Source of the DNA: Clostridia bacterium
GTDB lineage: Bacteria > Bacillota > Clostridia > Oscillospirales > Acutalibacteraceae
Assembly: GCA_900770165.1 (NCBI GenBank)
Contig: CAAGJJ010000088.1
Location: forward strand, 1 to 45,044
Length of the DNA: 45,044 bases
Direction of reading: 5' to 3'
The translations under genes were made by a program, and so were the position numbers. Numbering within the stretch: the first letter of the stretch is position 1; the number at the start of each line of letters is the position of its first letter. Below are positions 25,301-32,396 of the stretch, one piece after another. The notes under the pieces are model-generated. The model had not been told where the DNA came from. It was given only the letters and a program-made list of their open reading frames with translations, and did no database searches.

Positions 25301-25871
25301 AGTAGAAGAAGGACAGCAAATTGCTGCTGGAGATATGATAACTGAAGGTTCTGTTAATCCGCATGATGTATTGGCAATTCAAGGTACAGCTGCAGTGCAG
25401 GATTATTTGATTCAAGAAGTTCAAAAAGTTTATCGTATGCAGGGTGTTGATATTAACGACAAACATATTGAAGTTATTGTTCGTCAGATGATGAGAAAAG
25501 TAAAAATAGATGAACAAGGCGATACCACTATGCTTCCAAGCTCGTTAGTTGAGAAAATTCAGTTTATAACAGAGAATGAAGAAATAGAAGAAAGAATTAA
25601 AAATGGAGAAGAAGGTCTAGAAAAAGCAACATGTACTCCAATGCTTCTTGGTATAACAAAAGCATCTTTAGCTACAGAGTCATTCTTATCTGCAGCTTCA
25701 TTCCAGGAAACAACAAGAGTTTTAACAGATGCAGCTATAAAGGGTAAAGTTGATCCGCTATTAGGTCTGAAAGAAAATGTCATTATTGGTAAACTTGTTC
25801 CAGCAGGTACAGGAATGCATAGATATAGTGATGTTAAAATCGAGAAAGTTGATGAAATAAATCAGCTTTGA
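22338..25871 (+). CDS. rpoC: RNA polymerase beta-prime subunit
   Basis: 1177 aa, typical length for Firmicutes. The active-site Mg-binding motif NADFDGD is at 447-453. The N-terminal zinc ribbon (CHCGKY then CDRCG) and the second zinc site (CGANEG through CKSKQGVCKKC) are intact, as is the trigger-loop region with MRTFHTGG. Forms the catalytic core with RpoB. GGAGAGG precedes the ATG. The next gene, rpsL, has a separate promoter starting 16 bp after the rpoC stop; no L7Ae-like gene lies between them. Confidence 0.97.
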   Translation: MEFNVFESIKIGLASPEKIREWSHGEVKKPETINYRTLKPESDGLFCEKIFGPQKDWECHCGKYKRIRYKGKVCDRCGVEVTRSKVRRERMGHIELAAPVSHIWYFKGIPSRMGLILDISPRMLEKVLYFALYIVTDPGNTRELVKQQFLTEKEYRDMREKYEDEFEASMGAEAIKKLLKDVDLDLLSEQLKEELATASGQKRVRILKRLEVVESFRLSGNRPEWMILDVVPVIPPDIRPMVQLDGGRFATSDLNDLYRRVINRNNRLKRLLDLGAPDIIVRNEKRMLQEAVDALIDNGRRGRPVTGPNNRPLKSLSDMLKGKQGRFRQNLLGKRVDYSGRSVIVVGPELKMYQCGLPKEMALELFKPFVMKRLVETGAAGNIKAARKAVERAKPEVWDALEIVIKGHPVLLNRAPTLHRLGIQAFEPVLVEGRALKLHPLVCTAYNADFDGDQMAVHVPLSAEAQAEARFLMLAAGNLLKPSDGRPVAVPTQDMILGSYYLTLDKDGEKGEGKIFRDFDEALMAYDTGVIGLHAKIKVRRTLEIDGEVKSKIIDTTVGRIIFNRPIPQDLGFVDRSKPENAFKLEIDFLTGKKQLGKIIEKCIKVHGTQKTSEVLDNIKAQGFKYSTKGAITVAVCDAVIPPTKKDIIAEAEKKIDNIGKQFRRGLVSNEERYSHVLKIWEKATNDVTSALQDNLDQYNPIFMMADSGARGSMSQIRQLAGMRGLIANTSGKTIEIPIRANYREGLNILEYFISSRGARKGLADTALRTADSGYLTRRLVDVSQDVIIREDDCGANEGIEIFEIRDGKEIIESLHERLIGRYLCEDFVDKKTGEILVSKDKMMDDHDADIITGSGVERISIRSILGCKSKQGVCKKCYGSNLANGMPVTVGEAVGIIAAQSIGEPGTQLTMRTFHTGGVASAEDITQGLPRIEELFEGRKPKHLAIISEIAGEVRFEEIKKNRHAVIYNKETGEEKSYLIPFGSRVKVEEGQQIAAGDMITEGSVNPHDVLAIQGTAAVQDYLIQEVQKVYRMQGVDINDKHIEVIVRQMMRKVKIDEQGDTTMLPSSLVEKIQFITENEEIEERIKNGEEGLEKATCTPMLLGITKASLATESFLSAASFQETTRVLTDAAIKGKVDPLLGLKENVIIGKLVPAGTGMHRYSDVKIEKVDEINQL

Positions 25872-25886
25872 GAGCATTAGTTAGAC

Positions 25887-25916
25887 TTGACAGACGGTAA
25901 TGCATCATGATAAAAT
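25887..25916 (+). promoter_or_regulatory. Sigma-A promoter of the rpsL-rpsG unit
   Basis: A perfect TTGACA (25887-25892), an 18-bp spacer and TAAAAT (25911-25916). Transcription from about 25923 would place the long hairpin at 25938-25972 in the 5' leader. Confidence 0.65.
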
Positions 25917-25937
25917 ATACAAATGTGAGATAAGCTT

Positions 25938-25972
25938 TTCACGCAAATAGAACACAGTTCTATTTGCGTGAA
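25938..25972 (+). promoter_or_regulatory. Long perfect hairpin in the rpsL leader
   Basis: A perfect 16-bp stem (25938-25953 with 25957-25972) with a 3-nt loop. No U run follows, so it is not a classical terminator. It may end rpoC transcripts, protect or process the 5' end of the rpsL mRNA, or bind a regulator. A second small stem with one bulge lies at about 26005-26028. Confidence 0.5.
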
Positions 25973-26061
25973 TTCTTAGTAAAACAATCTAATTAAGTTA
26001 GTTATAGAGCTTGTAATTTCAAGTCTCTTTAACATAAATTTTTTAATTTAGGAGGTGTAAT

Positions 26062-26490
26062 ATGCCAACCTTTAACCAATTGGTTCGTAAAGGCAGAGAA
26101 GTATCCGAGAAAAAAGCTAAAGCTCCTGCTTTATTAAGGGGTTGGAACTCGAAAAAACGTGTTCCTATTGAACAAAATTCTCCTCAAAAGCGTGGAGTTT
26201 GTACTGCTGTTAAAACAGCTACTCCTAAAAAACCTAACTCAGCTTTGCGTAAAATCGCAAGAGTAAGGCTTTCAAATGGAATTGAAGTAAGTTCTTACAT
26301 TCCAGGTGTTGGACACAATCTTCAAGAGCATAGCGTTGTTTTAATTCGTGGCGGACGTGTTAAGGATTTACCTGGTGTTCGTTACCATATTGTTCGTGGA
26401 ACTCTCGACGCCCAAGGCGTTGCAAAAAGAATGCAAAGTCGTTCAAAGTATGGTGCTAAGCGTCCAAAAGCTGGTGCCGCAAAGAAATAG
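26062..26490 (+). CDS. rpsL: 30S ribosomal protein uS12
   Basis: 142 aa. Decoding-centre protein. The conserved PKKPNSALRK and GGRVKDLPGVRYH loops are intact and of streptomycin-sensitive type (the KKPN lysine is present). The basic C-terminal tail is slightly longer than in E. coli, as usual in Firmicutes. Strong AGGAGGTG before the ATG. First gene of the str-type order rpsL-rpsG-fusA-tuf. Confidence 0.97.
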   Translation: MPTFNQLVRKGREVSEKKAKAPALLRGWNSKKRVPIEQNSPQKRGVCTAVKTATPKKPNSALRKIARVRLSNGIEVSSYIPGVGHNLQEHSVVLIRGGRVKDLPGVRYHIVRGTLDAQGVAKRMQSRSKYGAKRPKAGAAKK

Positions 26491-26582
26491 TAGAATTTGA
26501 CAGAAACCTTACGGCTGCAAAATTTAAAATTACAATGCAGAAGTGTTTATATATAAATGCCTCTGTGTTGGCCAACGGGAGT

Positions 26583-26611
26583 TTGTCGCTTTCGAGTACC
26601 TATGATATCAT
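26583..26611 (+). promoter_or_regulatory. Possible internal promoter before rpsG
   Basis: TTGTCG (26583-26588), a 17-bp spacer and TATCAT (26606-26611). The resulting leader would be only about 15 nt, just including the ribosome binding site, so this is tentative. Confidence 0.3.
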
Positions 26612-26633
26612 TTTTGTGAAGGAGGGAAGCAAA

Positions 26634-27104
26634 GTGCCAAGAAGAGGCTCTATTGCTAAACGTGATGTTTTAGCAGATCCGCTATACAATTCAAAATTAG
26701 TTACACGTCTTATCAATAATGTTATGTATGATGGTAAGCGTGGAGTATCTCAGAAAATAGTTTACGGTGCATTTGATATCGTAAAAGATAAAACAGGTAA
26801 AGATCCATTGGAGGTTTTTGAATTGGCTATGGAAAATATCATGCCAGTTCTTGAAGTTAAAGCACGTCGTGTTGGCGGTGCGACATATCAAGTTCCAATG
26901 GAAGTTCGTCCTGAAAGAAGACAGACTTTAGGTTTAAGATGGATAACAAGATATTCTAGACTTAGATCTGAAAAAACAATGAAAGAAAGACTTGCTGGTG
27001 AAATCCTTGATGCTGTAAACGGTGCCGGCGGTGCCGCTAAAAAGCGTGACGATACTCATAAAATGGCAGAAGCTAATAAAGCATTTGCACATTATAGATG
27101 GTAA
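26634..27104 (+). CDS. rpsG: 30S ribosomal protein uS7
   Basis: 156 aa, the standard size. Begins PRRGSIAKRDVLADP and carries the conserved RVGGATYQVP and QTLGLRW segments. It nucleates assembly of the 30S head and contacts mRNA and tRNA in the E site. GTG at 26634 follows AAGGAGGG by 7 nt; an upstream in-frame ATG at 26535 would add 33 residues foreign to the family. The 143-bp gap from rpsL is longer than usual and could hold the S7 autoregulatory site known from E. coli; this is inference. Confidence 0.96.
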   Translation: MPRRGSIAKRDVLADPLYNSKLVTRLINNVMYDGKRGVSQKIVYGAFDIVKDKTGKDPLEVFELAMENIMPVLEVKARRVGGATYQVPMEVRPERRQTLGLRWITRYSRLRSEKTMKERLAGEILDAVNGAGGAAKKRDDTHKMAEANKAFAHYRW

Positions 27105-27120
27105 TTATGTAATTATAAAT

Positions 27121-27157
27121 ATGTGCTATTATTGTTAAAGCTAATAGTAAAGCACAT
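27121..27157 (+). repeat. Imperfect hairpin between rpsG and fusA
   Basis: ATGTGCT (27121-27127) pairs with AGCACAT (27151-27157), and an inner CTATTA/TAATAG stem stacks within. Not followed by a U run. May be a processing or stabilising structure in the mRNA. Confidence 0.4.
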
Positions 27158-27212
27158 ACTATATAATTAAAAATTACATCGTATTATAAATTTATCGCAT
27201 GTTATAACAGCG

Positions 27213-27230
27213 AGGTATTTATAAATACCT
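27213..27230. repeat. 18-bp perfect palindrome upstream of fusA
   Basis: AGGTATTTATAAATACCT is a perfect two-fold palindrome ending about 8 bp before the fusA ribosome binding site. It could be an operator for a dimeric protein or, with almost no loop, a weak RNA hairpin. No known regulator is assigned. Confidence 0.4.
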
Positions 27231-27249
27231 AAGTTTTAAGGAGGATAAA

Positions 27250-29331
27250 ATGGCAAGACAAGTTTCACTTGATTTAACACGTAATATTGGCATAATGGCT
27301 CACATTGATGCCGGTAAAACAACCACCACTGAACGTATATTATTTTATACTGGTGTAAACCATAAAATTGGTGAAACTCATGATGGTGCCGCAACAATGG
27401 ACTGGATGGAACAAGAGCAAGAAAGAGGTATTACAATTACTTCTGCTGCTACTACTTGTTTCTGGAAAGGACATAGAATAAATATAATTGACACACCAGG
27501 CCACGTTGACTTTACAGTAGAAGTTGAAAGGTCTTTAAGAGTTCTAGATGGTTCTGTAACAGTTATGTGTGCAAAAGGCGGCGTTGAGCCACAGTCTGAG
27601 ACTGTTTGGCGTCAGGCTGACAAATATGGTGTACCTCGTATGGTATATGTCAATAAGATGGACATCATGGGTGCAGATTTTTATAACGTTTTAAAGATGA
27701 TGAAAGAACGTTTAAAATGTAATGCAGTTCCAATTCAATTACCAATAGGTTCAGAAGATACTTTTAAAGGTATAATTGACTTAGTAGAAATGAAAGCTGA
27801 CATCTATTATGATGATTTAGGTAAAGATGTTCGAGTAGAAGAAATTCCAGAAGATATGAAAGAACTTGCTGAAAAATATCATTCGGAACTAATTGAACAT
27901 GTTGCTGAGCAAGATGATGAGCTTTTAGAAAAATATCTTGGTGGAGAAGAATTAACAATTCAAGAAATTAAAGATTGTATAAGAAAATCGACAATAGCTA
28001 ATACAATGGTTCCTGTTACTTGTGGTACTTCTTACCGCAATAAGGGTGTTCAAAAACTTCTTGATGCTATAATTGATTTCATGCCAGCTCCAACAGATGT
28101 TCCTGCTATTAAAGGAATTAACCCAGATACAGAGGAAGAAGTTGAGAGACATTCATCAGATGATGAACCTTTTGCAGCTCTTGCTTTTAAAATTGCAACA
28201 GACCCATTTGTTGGAAAGTTGTGTTTCTTTAGAGTATATTCTGGCTCAGTTAGTGCTGGTTCTTCAGTATATAATTCAACTAAAGATAACACAGAGCGTA
28301 TGGGACGTATACTTCAAATGCATGCTAACCATCGTCAAGATATAGAGACAGTTTATGCAGGAGATATTGCTGCTGCTGTTGGATTGAAAAATACAACAAC
28401 TGGCGATACTTTATGTACACAAAAAGATCCTGTTATCTTAGAATCTATGGAATTCCCAGAGCCTGTTATCCGTGTTGCTATTGAACCTAAAACAAAAGCA
28501 GGACAAGAGAAGATGGGTATAGCTTTAGCAAAACTTGCTGAAGAAGATCCAACTTTTAAGGCTTATACAGATGAAGAAACTGGGCAAACAATAATTGCAG
28601 GTATGGGTGAATTGCACCTTGAAATTATTGTTGATAGATTAATGCGTGAATTCAAAGTTGAGGCTAATGTAGGTAAACCTCAGGTTGCTTATAAAGAGAC
28701 TATACGCAGATCTGCTGATGTTGATCAGAAGTATGCTAGACAATCTGGAGGACGTGGTCAATATGGTCACGTTAAAATTAAAGTTGAGCCTAACCCAACC
28801 AAAGGCTATGAATTCGTTAATTCAATTGTTGGTGGTGTTATTCCAAAAGAATATATCCCTGCAGTTGATCAAGGTATTCAAGGAGCTATGTTATCTGGCG
28901 TTTTAGCTGGATATAATGTAGTTGATGTTAAAGTTACACTTTATGATGGTTCTTATCATGAGGTTGACTCATCAGAAATGGCATTTAAAATTGCCGGTTC
29001 TATGGCATTTAAAGATGCAATGCGCAAAGCAGATCCTGTCCTTTTAGAACCAATTATGAAAGTTACAGTAATTGTTCCAGAAGAGTATATGGGAGATGTT
29101 ATTGGAGATATTAATTCTCGTCGTGGTATGATCCAAGGTATGGAAGCAATATCAGGTGCGCAGAGAATTAATTCAATGGTACCACTTTCTGAAATGTTTG
29201 GTTACGCAACGGATATGCGTTCAAAAACACAGGGAAGAGGCCAATATACAATGGAACCAAGCCATTATGCAGAAGTTCCAAAATCAGTTTCTGAAAATAT
29301 TATTTCTTCAAGAAATAAATCTTCAGATTAA
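27250..29331 (+). CDS. fusA: Translation elongation factor G
   Basis: 693 aa. GTPase domain with AHIDAGKTTTTERI (17-30), DTPGHVDFT and NKMD; domains II-V follow with GGRGQYGHVKIK and the tip-loop and C-terminal segments intact. Drives translocation of tRNA and mRNA on the ribosome. AAGGAGG precedes the ATG. Lies 145 bp after rpsG and 100 bp before tuf. Confidence 0.97.
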   Translation: MARQVSLDLTRNIGIMAHIDAGKTTTTERILFYTGVNHKIGETHDGAATMDWMEQEQERGITITSAATTCFWKGHRINIIDTPGHVDFTVEVERSLRVLDGSVTVMCAKGGVEPQSETVWRQADKYGVPRMVYVNKMDIMGADFYNVLKMMKERLKCNAVPIQLPIGSEDTFKGIIDLVEMKADIYYDDLGKDVRVEEIPEDMKELAEKYHSELIEHVAEQDDELLEKYLGGEELTIQEIKDCIRKSTIANTMVPVTCGTSYRNKGVQKLLDAIIDFMPAPTDVPAIKGINPDTEEEVERHSSDDEPFAALAFKIATDPFVGKLCFFRVYSGSVSAGSSVYNSTKDNTERMGRILQMHANHRQDIETVYAGDIAAAVGLKNTTTGDTLCTQKDPVILESMEFPEPVIRVAIEPKTKAGQEKMGIALAKLAEEDPTFKAYTDEETGQTIIAGMGELHLEIIVDRLMREFKVEANVGKPQVAYKETIRRSADVDQKYARQSGGRGQYGHVKIKVEPNPTKGYEFVNSIVGGVIPKEYIPAVDQGIQGAMLSGVLAGYNVVDVKVTLYDGSYHEVDSSEMAFKIAGSMAFKDAMRKADPVLLEPIMKVTVIVPEEYMGDVIGDINSRRGMIQGMEAISGAQRINSMVPLSEMFGYATDMRSKTQGRGQYTMEPSHYAEVPKSVSENIISSRNKSSD

Positions 29332-29346
29332 GTCAAGTTTTAACTA

Positions 29347-29375
29347 TTGATTTTTTATATATTAATTGTTAGAAT
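29347..29375 (+). promoter_or_regulatory. Sigma-A promoter of tuf
   Basis: TTGATT (29347-29352), a 17-bp spacer and TAGAAT (29370-29375), giving tuf its own transcription besides read-through from fusA. The flanking TCAAGTT and AACTTGA form a 7-bp inverted repeat around it. Confidence 0.55.
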
Positions 29376-29431
29376 ATAACTTGAAATAAATTATGTAAAT
29401 TATTTTGTTAAATAAAAGGAGGCAAATTCCA

Positions 29432-30634
29432 ATGGCAAAAGAAAAGTTCGAAAGAAACAAACCCCATGTAAACATTGGTACTATTGGTCACGTTGACCAT
29501 GGTAAAACTACTTTAACAGCAGCAATCACAAAAGTTTTAGCTCTCGAAGGAGACGCTGAATTTATGGATTATGCTAATATCGACAAGGCTCCAGAAGAAA
29601 GAGAACGTGGTATTACAATTAATACAGCTCACGTTGAATACCAAACAGAAACTCGTCACTATGCTCATGTTGACTGTCCTGGCCATGCTGACTATGTTAA
29701 AAACATGATCACAGGTGCTGCACAGATGGACGGAGCTATATTAGTTGTTTCTGCTGCTGACGGACCAATGCCTCAGACAAGAGAGCACATTCTACTTTCT
29801 CGTCAGGTTGGCGTTCCTTATATAGTTGTATTTATGAACAAAGCTGATCAGGTTGATGACGAAGAACTTCTTGACCTAGTTGAGATGGAAATTCGTGAGC
29901 TTCTTAATGAGTATGAGTTCCCAGGCGATGATACACCAATTATTCGTGGTTCTGCTCTTGTTGCTCTTGAATCAACTTCTAAAGATCCAAATGCACCTGA
30001 ATATAAATGTATTAGAGATCTTATGGCTGCTGTTGATGAGTTTATTCCAACACCAGAACGTAAGGCAGATCTTCCTTTCATTATGCCAGTTGAAGATGTT
30101 TTCACAATCACAGGTCGTGGAACAGTTGCAACAGGTAGAGTTGAACGTGGTCAATTAAAGACAGGCGAAGAAGTTGAAATTGTTGGTTTAACAAACGAGA
30201 GCCGTAAGGTTGTTATAACAGGAATTGAAATGTTTAGAAAAATTCTTGATTACGCAGAGGCTGGAGACAATGTTGGTGTTCTTCTACGTGGAGTTCAAAG
30301 AAACGAAATTGAACGTGGCCAAGTTTTAGCTAAACCAGGTTCAATTCATCCTCATACAAAGTTCAGAGGACAAGTTTATGTTCTTACTAAGGATGAAGGC
30401 GGACGTCATACTCCATTCTTTAACAATTATCGTCCTCAGTTCTATTTTAGAACAACAGACGTTACAGGTGTTATTTCTCTTCCAGAAGGAACAGAAATGT
30501 GCATGCCTGGTGACAACGTTATTATGGACGTTGAGCTAATTACTCCTATTGCTATTGAAGAAGGTCTACGTTTTGCTATTCGTGAAGGTGGACGTACAGT
30601 AGGATCAGGTGTTGTTACTGCTATTAATGAATAA
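29432..30634 (+). CDS. tuf: Translation elongation factor Tu
   Basis: 400 aa. GTP-binding P-loop GHVDHGKT (19-26), DCPGHADYVKNMI, NKAD and SALVALE segments are all present, followed by the two beta-barrel domains ending VGSGVVTAINE. Delivers aminoacyl-tRNA to the ribosome. ATG at 29432 follows AAAGGAGG; an in-frame ATG 9 codons upstream lies before that site. Codon choice is cleaner than in neighbours, as expected for a very highly expressed gene. Confidence 0.97.
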   Translation: MAKEKFERNKPHVNIGTIGHVDHGKTTLTAAITKVLALEGDAEFMDYANIDKAPEERERGITINTAHVEYQTETRHYAHVDCPGHADYVKNMITGAAQMDGAILVVSAADGPMPQTREHILLSRQVGVPYIVVFMNKADQVDDEELLDLVEMEIRELLNEYEFPGDDTPIIRGSALVALESTSKDPNAPEYKCIRDLMAAVDEFIPTPERKADLPFIMPVEDVFTITGRGTVATGRVERGQLKTGEEVEIVGLTNESRKVVITGIEMFRKILDYAEAGDNVGVLLRGVQRNEIERGQVLAKPGSIHPHTKFRGQVYVLTKDEGGRHTPFFNNYRPQFYFRTTDVTGVISLPEGTEMCMPGDNVIMDVELITPIAIEEGLRFAIREGGRTVGSGVVTAINE

Positions 30635-30661
30635 TTTTATAGCTAATTTTAAATGATAAAT

Positions 30662-30709
30662 AGGGCTGTTGCAAAATGATATTTTATCGATTTGCAGTGG
30701 CCCTTTTTA
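30662..30709 (+). terminator. Terminator of tuf
   Basis: A long hairpin: AGGGC at the base with GCCCT, then TTGCAAA with TTTGCAG, with three weak pairs between and a 14-nt AT-rich loop. Followed by TTTTTAT. Confidence 0.75.
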
Positions 30710-30736
30710 TAAATATATAATAAGAGGTGACACATA

Positions 30737-32245
30737 TTGGATAGAGCAGCTGGTGTTTTAATGCATATAACTTCTTTGCCTTCTAAGTATGGAATAGGAA
30801 CATTAGGACAGGAAGCATATAAGTTTGCCGATTTTTTAAAAGCTTCTGAACAGACTTATTGGCAAATACTTCCGGTTGGGCAAACAAGTTATGGTGATTC
30901 TCCTTATCAAGCGTTGTCTTCTTATGCAGGAAATCCTTATTTTATAGATTTGGATATGCTTTGTGATGATGGTTTATTAGAAAAGAAAGAGTATACAGAA
31001 ATAGATTGGGGAAAAGATTTATATAATGTAGACTACGGAAAAATATTTAATTCTAGATTTAAAGTATTGCGAATTGCATTTAATAGAGCAAGTAAGAAAA
31101 AAGACAAAAATTTTGAGGCTTTTAAAGATGAAAATGCATATTGGTTAAAGGATTATTCTTTATATATGGCTGTAAAGAACTACTTTAACCTAAAAGCTTG
31201 GACTGAATGGGATGAAGATATAAGATTAAGAGAACCAGCAGCATTAGAAAGATACTCTGAATTATTAAAAGACGATATAGAATTTTATAATTACATACAG
31301 TATCTTTTTTTCTCACAATGGCATAAACTAAAGAAATATGTAAATTCTTTGGGAATATCTATTATAGGTGATATGCCTATATATGTGGCACTTGATAGCG
31401 CAGATACATGGGCAAATCCAAATGTGTTTTGGCTAGATAAAGAAAATAAACCAGTTTGTGTTGCTGGATGTCCTCCAGATAACTTTGCAAAAACAGGACA
31501 GCTTTGGGGAAATCCACTTTATAATTGGGATTATTTAAAAAGCACTAATTATAAATGGTGGATTGATAGACTTAAAGGTTCACAGAAACTTTATGATGTT
31601 TTAAGAATAGATCATTTTAGGGGATTTGATGAGTATTATGCAGTTCCTGCTGAAAATGATACTGCGGTACATGGCAAGTGGTTAAAAGGTCCTGGTATGG
31701 ACTTTTTTAAGATTGTTAATGAGGAAATTAATAATATAGAAATAATAGCTGAAGATTTAGGATTTTTAACAGATACAGTAGTTAAGCTTTTGAATGATAC
31801 AGGGTATCCTGGAATGAAAATATTAGAATTTGCTTTTTCAGGTGATAATAATACATTTTTACCACATAATTATAACAAAAATTCCGTTGTATACACCGGT
31901 ACTCACGATAATGACACGGTGATGGGATGGTTAAAAAATGCAGATGAAAAAGAAAAAAAATTTGCTAAGTCTTATGCTGTATTGAGTGAAAAAGAAGGTT
32001 ATAATTGGGGATTTATAAGGCTTGCTTATGCCAGTGTTAGTAATTTAGCGATTATACCTATGCAAGATTTTTTAGGCTTAGGTTCAGATAGCAGAATGAA
32101 TATTCCATCTACGGTTTGTGGTAATTGGCAGTTTAGAATAGATACATCAGCTCTTACAACAGAGTTATCAGAAAAAATACAAAACCTCACAAAAATATAT
32201 GGACGATGTAAAAAAATAAAAAAACAAGATAAAATAAAGCGTTAG
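30737..32245 (+). CDS. malQ: 4-alpha-glucanotransferase (amylomaltase, GH77)
   Basis: 502 aa, full length. The catalytic residues of GH77 are identifiable as Asp292 (RIDHFRGF, nucleophile), Glu339 (AEDLG, acid/base) and Asp391 (THDND). GDMPIYVALDSADTWANP and GCPPDNFAKTGQLWGNP are family signatures. It transfers alpha-1,4-glucan segments between malto-oligosaccharides or glycogen outer chains. TTG start, with AGAGGTGA (30723-30730) 6 nt before. Alone here, with no maltose transport or phosphorylase genes. Confidence 0.95.
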   Translation: MDRAAGVLMHITSLPSKYGIGTLGQEAYKFADFLKASEQTYWQILPVGQTSYGDSPYQALSSYAGNPYFIDLDMLCDDGLLEKKEYTEIDWGKDLYNVDYGKIFNSRFKVLRIAFNRASKKKDKNFEAFKDENAYWLKDYSLYMAVKNYFNLKAWTEWDEDIRLREPAALERYSELLKDDIEFYNYIQYLFFSQWHKLKKYVNSLGISIIGDMPIYVALDSADTWANPNVFWLDKENKPVCVAGCPPDNFAKTGQLWGNPLYNWDYLKSTNYKWWIDRLKGSQKLYDVLRIDHFRGFDEYYAVPAENDTAVHGKWLKGPGMDFFKIVNEEINNIEIIAEDLGFLTDTVVKLLNDTGYPGMKILEFAFSGDNNTFLPHNYNKNSVVYTGTHDNDTVMGWLKNADEKEKKFAKSYAVLSEKEGYNWGFIRLAYASVSNLAIIPMQDFLGLGSDSRMNIPSTVCGNWQFRIDTSALTTELSEKIQNLTKIYGRCKKIKKQDKIKR

Positions 32246-32306
32246 GTATATAATCTTGCACAATTTTGCTTTTAATTATATAAATATGAAGAATGTAAAG
32301 TGCTAT

Positions 32307-32341
32307 ATGCAAGTGTTAGCTTTAGCACTTGCATTTTTTTT
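32307..32341 (+). terminator. Terminator after malQ, with an alternative hairpin
   Basis: A perfect 9-bp stem (32307-32315 with 32326-32334) followed by seven T. An overlapping 8-bp stem (AAGTGCTA 32298-32305 with TAGCACTT 32323-32330) would compete with it. Confidence 0.8.
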
Positions 32342-32368
32342 GCATATATATTATTATATATGTATTAT
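32340..32368 (+). promoter_or_regulatory. Sigma-A promoter of the aminotransferase
   Basis: TTGCAT (32340-32345), a 17-bp spacer and TATTAT (32363-32368), starting right at the end of the malQ terminator. Confidence 0.55.
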
Positions 32369-32396
32369 TTAACCTATGGTTTATGAGGTGATTATT

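Noticed and set aside
26497..26530. TTGACA at 26497-26502 as a promoter for rpsG
   Set aside because: No acceptable -10 at 16-18 bp; only AAATTT or TTAAAA is present.
28073..28345. Alternative-frame open frames inside fusA, and similar ones inside tuf and rpoBC
   Set aside because: They follow from codon bias in highly expressed genes; none has a ribosome binding site or recognisable domain.
30692..30721. TTGCAG / TATAAT pair (18-bp spacing) as the malQ promoter
   Set aside because: The start would fall inside the malQ ribosome binding site, leaving no usable leader, and the -35 lies in the tuf terminator stem.
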